The notes under the pieces are model-generated. The model was not told the DNA's origin. It saw only the letters and a program-made list of their open reading frames with translations, and did not search any database. A stretch of 16,249 bases of DNA from PLA2 sp036273915 (GTDB lineage: Bacteria; Planctomycetota; PLA2). Numbering within the stretch: the first letter of the stretch is position 1; the number at the start of each line of letters is the position of its first letter. The stretch is taken from positions 1 to 16,249 of the forward strand of contig DASUGR010000007.1 of NCBI GenBank assembly GCA_036273915.1, in the 5' to 3' direction. A program made the translations under genes and the position numbers. Below are positions 14,563-16,249 of this stretch, piece after piece.

Positions 14563-15837
14563 GTGGACGACTTCGTCGAACGGGACGGGCGCCTCCTCGC
14601 GGAGGGGGTGCCGCTCTCGCGCATCGCGGACGCGGTGGGCACGCCCGCCTACGTCTACAGCAGGAGCACGCTCCTCGGCCACTTCCGCCGGCTCAAGGAG
14701 GCGTTCGCGGAGATCCGCCCGCACATCGGCTACGCCGTCAAGGCGAACGGCAACCTCGCGATCTTGAGGCTCCTCGCCGAGGAGGGCGCCCGCTTCGACG
14801 TCGTGAGCCGCGGCGAGATCTTCCGCGTCCTCCGCGCCGGCGTCGATCCCTCGCGCATCGACTTCGAGGGCCCGGGCAAGCGCAAGGACGAGATCGAGTA
14901 CGCGCTCGACAGGAAGGTCCGCATCCTGAACGTCGAATCCGAGGCGGAGCTCGACCTCATCGACGAGGTCGCCGCCGCGAAAGGGCTGGCCGCCGATGTC
15001 GGCCTGCGCGTCAACCCCGACGTCGACCCGAAAACCCACGTCTACATCTCGACCGGCAAGGCGGAGACGAAGTTCGGCCTCGACATCGAGCGCACGCGCC
15101 GCCTCGCGGCCACGATCGCGGCCCGGAAGCACGTCCGCCTGAAGGGCCTCCACGTCCACATCGGGTCGCAGATCACCGAGCCGAAACCCTACGTCGAGAT
15201 GGTCACGCGGCTCCTCGCGCTCGCGAAGGAGCTCAAGCGCGATCACCCGTCGCTCGTCTCCGTCAACACCGGCGGCGGCTTCGGCATCCACTACCGCGGG
15301 AACGAGGCGCCGGAGATGCGGGAGTTCGCGGCGGCGCTCGTCCCGCTGCTGAAGGACAGCGGCTTCGAGATCCACATGGAGCCGGGCCGGCTGCTCGTCG
15401 GCAACGCGGGCGTGCTGCTCACGCGGGTGATCTACGTGAAGCGGAGCGGGGAGAAGCGCTTCGTGATCTGCGACGCCGCGATGAACGATCTCATCCGGCC
15501 GAGCCTCTACGGCGCGTTCCACCGGATCGAGCCGGTGGGGAAGAGGGGGGGGGCCGGGGGCGCGGAAGCCGCCGGGAAGGCCGACGTCGTCGGGCCCGTG
15601 TGCGAGTCGGGCGACTTCCTCGGCAAGGACCGCGACCTCCCCGCCGTCGAGCCGGGCGACCTCCTCTGCGTCCGCAGCGCGGGCGCCTACGGGTTCGTGA
15701 TGGCCTCCAACTACAACGCGCGCCCGCGCGCCGCCGAGGTGCTCGTCGACGGCCGACGCTTCGCCGTCGTGCGGCAGCGCGAGACGTTCGAGGACCTCGT
15801 GCGCGGCGAGACCGCCGATCCGGAGTGGAACGCGTGA
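14563..15837 (+). CDS. lysA: Diaminopimelate decarboxylase
   Basis: A 424-residue PLP-dependent fold-type III decarboxylase that converts meso-diaminopimelate to lysine. The PLP lysine is K60 in GYAVKANGN; FDVVSRGEI, LHVHIGSQI, NTGGGFGIHY (PLP phosphate loop) and MEPGRLLVGNAG follow in order. The catalytic C347 is in GPVCESGDFLGKDR, and SAGAYGFVMASNYNARPRAAEV closes the site. A Gly/Ala-rich insertion (KRGGAGGAEAAGK) encoded by a G9-containing stretch lies just before ADVVGPVCESGD. Start GTG 14563 is fixed by the extended -10 box and by the family N-terminus (LSRIADAVGTPAYVYS). Its stop overlaps the GTG of kdsA (GTGA), an unusual partnership of lysine and KDO synthesis that suggests translational coupling. 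Confidence 0.95.
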   Translation: MDDFVERDGRLLAEGVPLSRIADAVGTPAYVYSRSTLLGHFRRLKEAFAEIRPHIGYAVKANGNLAILRLLAEEGARFDVVSRGEIFRVLRAGVDPSRIDFEGPGKRKDEIEYALDRKVRILNVESEAELDLIDEVAAAKGLAADVGLRVNPDVDPKTHVYISTGKAETKFGLDIERTRRLAATIAARKHVRLKGLHVHIGSQITEPKPYVEMVTRLLALAKELKRDHPSLVSVNTGGGFGIHYRGNEAPEMREFAAALVPLLKDSGFEIHMEPGRLLVGNAGVLLTRVIYVKRSGEKRFVICDAAMNDLIRPSLYGAFHRIEPVGKRGGAGGAEAAGKADVVGPVCESGDFLGKDRDLPAVEPGDLLCVRSAGAYGFVMASNYNARPRAAEVLVDGRRFAVVRQRETFEDLVRGETADPEWNA

Positions 15838-16249
15838 CGCCCCCGGACCCCCTGGACCTCCTCCACGAGGGGCGCCTGCTCCTCGTCGCCGGCCCGTGCG
15901 TCGTCGAGGGGCGCGACGTGACGCTCCGGATCGCCAAGCGCCTGAAGGAGATCGCCGCGAAGCGGCCCGTGACGCTCCTCTTCAAGGCTTCCTACGACAA
16001 GGCGAACCGCACGTCCGGCGAATCCTTCCGCGGCCCGGGGATGGAGGAGGCGCTCGCGATCCTCGCCGAGGTCCGGAAGCTCGGCGTGCCGGTCAACACC
16101 GACGTGCACGAGAGCGCGCAGGTGGCGCGCGCCGCCGCGGTCGTCGACACGCTCCAGGTGCCGGCGTTCCTCTGCCGGCAGACCGACCTCCTCCTCGCCT
16201 GCGCGCGCACGGGGAAGCCCGTGATCGTCAAGAAGGGGCAGTTCGCGGC
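15834..16249 (+). CDS. kdsA: 3-deoxy-D-manno-octulosonate 8-phosphate synthase, N-terminal part (cut by window edge)
   Basis: The first 138 residues of KDO-8-phosphate synthase, which condenses phosphoenolpyruvate with arabinose-5-phosphate for lipopolysaccharide core synthesis. Diagnostic blocks: LVAGPCVVEG (18-26), FKASYDKANRTSGESFRGPG, TDVHE, and LQVPAFLCRQTDLLLACARTG followed by KKGQF. Cys22 occupies the place that separates metal-dependent (class II, Cys) from metal-independent (class I, Asn) enzymes, so this one should need a divalent metal. GTG 15834 overlaps the lysA stop by 4 nt; I see no other ATG, GTG or TTG between it and the conserved domain. Codons 2-7 run through the inverted copy of the G-rich 14-mer. 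Confidence 0.93.
   Translation, partial: MTPPDPLDLLHEGRLLLVAGPCVVEGRDVTLRIAKRLKEIAAKRPVTLLFKASYDKANRTSGESFRGPGMEEALAILAEVRKLGVPVNTDVHESAQVARAAAVVDTLQVPAFLCRQTDLLLACARTGKPVIVKKGQFA
15839..15852 (-). repeat. G-rich 14-mer, copy 3 (minus strand)
   Basis: GCCCCCGGACCCCC on the plus strand is the exact reverse complement of the 14-mer at 591-604 and 8049-8062. Here it falls directly after the lysA stop codon, inside the first codons of kdsA. Confidence 0.6.

Overview
The window is very GC-rich, densely coded bacterial chromosome with no mobile element, CRISPR array, rRNA or tRNA that I can recognise. KdsA (KDO-8-phosphate synthase) implies a lipopolysaccharide outer membrane, and LysA implies the diaminopimelate/lysine route. 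Several features fit Planctomycetota or a related environmental phylum: a MerR regulator next to a FliA/WhiG-type sigma factor, large secreted proteins with carboxypeptidase-regulatory-like or PDZ plus LamG-like domains, and a membrane protein whose N-terminus resembles the segment preceding many planctomycete Ser/Thr kinases. This taxonomic guess is an inference from gene style, not a placement.

Layout. (1) 1-1568, minus strand: the 5' part of argS (cut by the window edge) and, upstream of it, a NUDIX-HD fusion protein. (2) 1629-2144, plus: a solitary 6-phospho-3-hexuloisomerase, divergent from the NUDIX-HD gene. (3) 2322-8049, plus: a six-gene operon with 1-4 nt overlaps or 5 nt gaps, encoding thiolase, 3-hydroxyacyl-CoA dehydrogenase, acyl-CoA dehydrogenase, the MeaB G-protein chaperone, the B12-binding subunit of an acyl-CoA mutase and a second acyl-CoA dehydrogenase. 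(4) 8140-9759, plus: an exported multi-domain beta-sandwich protein, converging on (5) 9766-11613, minus: a polytopic membrane protein with a long acidic cytoplasmic head. (6) 11614-11950: an intergenic region full of hairpins and dyads. (7) 11951-13097, plus: MerR-type regulator and sigma-28-type sigma factor. (8) 13151-14239, minus: exported PDZ/LamG-like protein, meeting the sigma gene at a 13-bp hairpin. (9) 14563-16249, plus: lysA overlapping kdsA (cut by the window edge).

How the parts fit. The six-gene operon makes a short-chain acyl-CoA module: two acyl-CoA dehydrogenation steps, the 3-hydroxyacyl-CoA dehydrogenase and thiolase steps of a beta-oxidation or butyryl-CoA cycle, and parts of a B12 mutase branch. 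Enoyl-CoA hydratase, ETF and the large mutase subunit are not in the window. The MerR/sigma pair looks like a small regulatory unit whose promoter may carry its own dyad.

Most notable signals: several genes begin at or very near the expected transcription start of a TANNNT-like -10 box, so they are probably leaderless; argS lacks the canonical HxGH signature; the region upstream of the MerR gene holds several perfect or near-perfect inverted repeats with competing folds and a MerR-style promoter geometry; and an exact 14-nt G-rich word recurs at gene borders.
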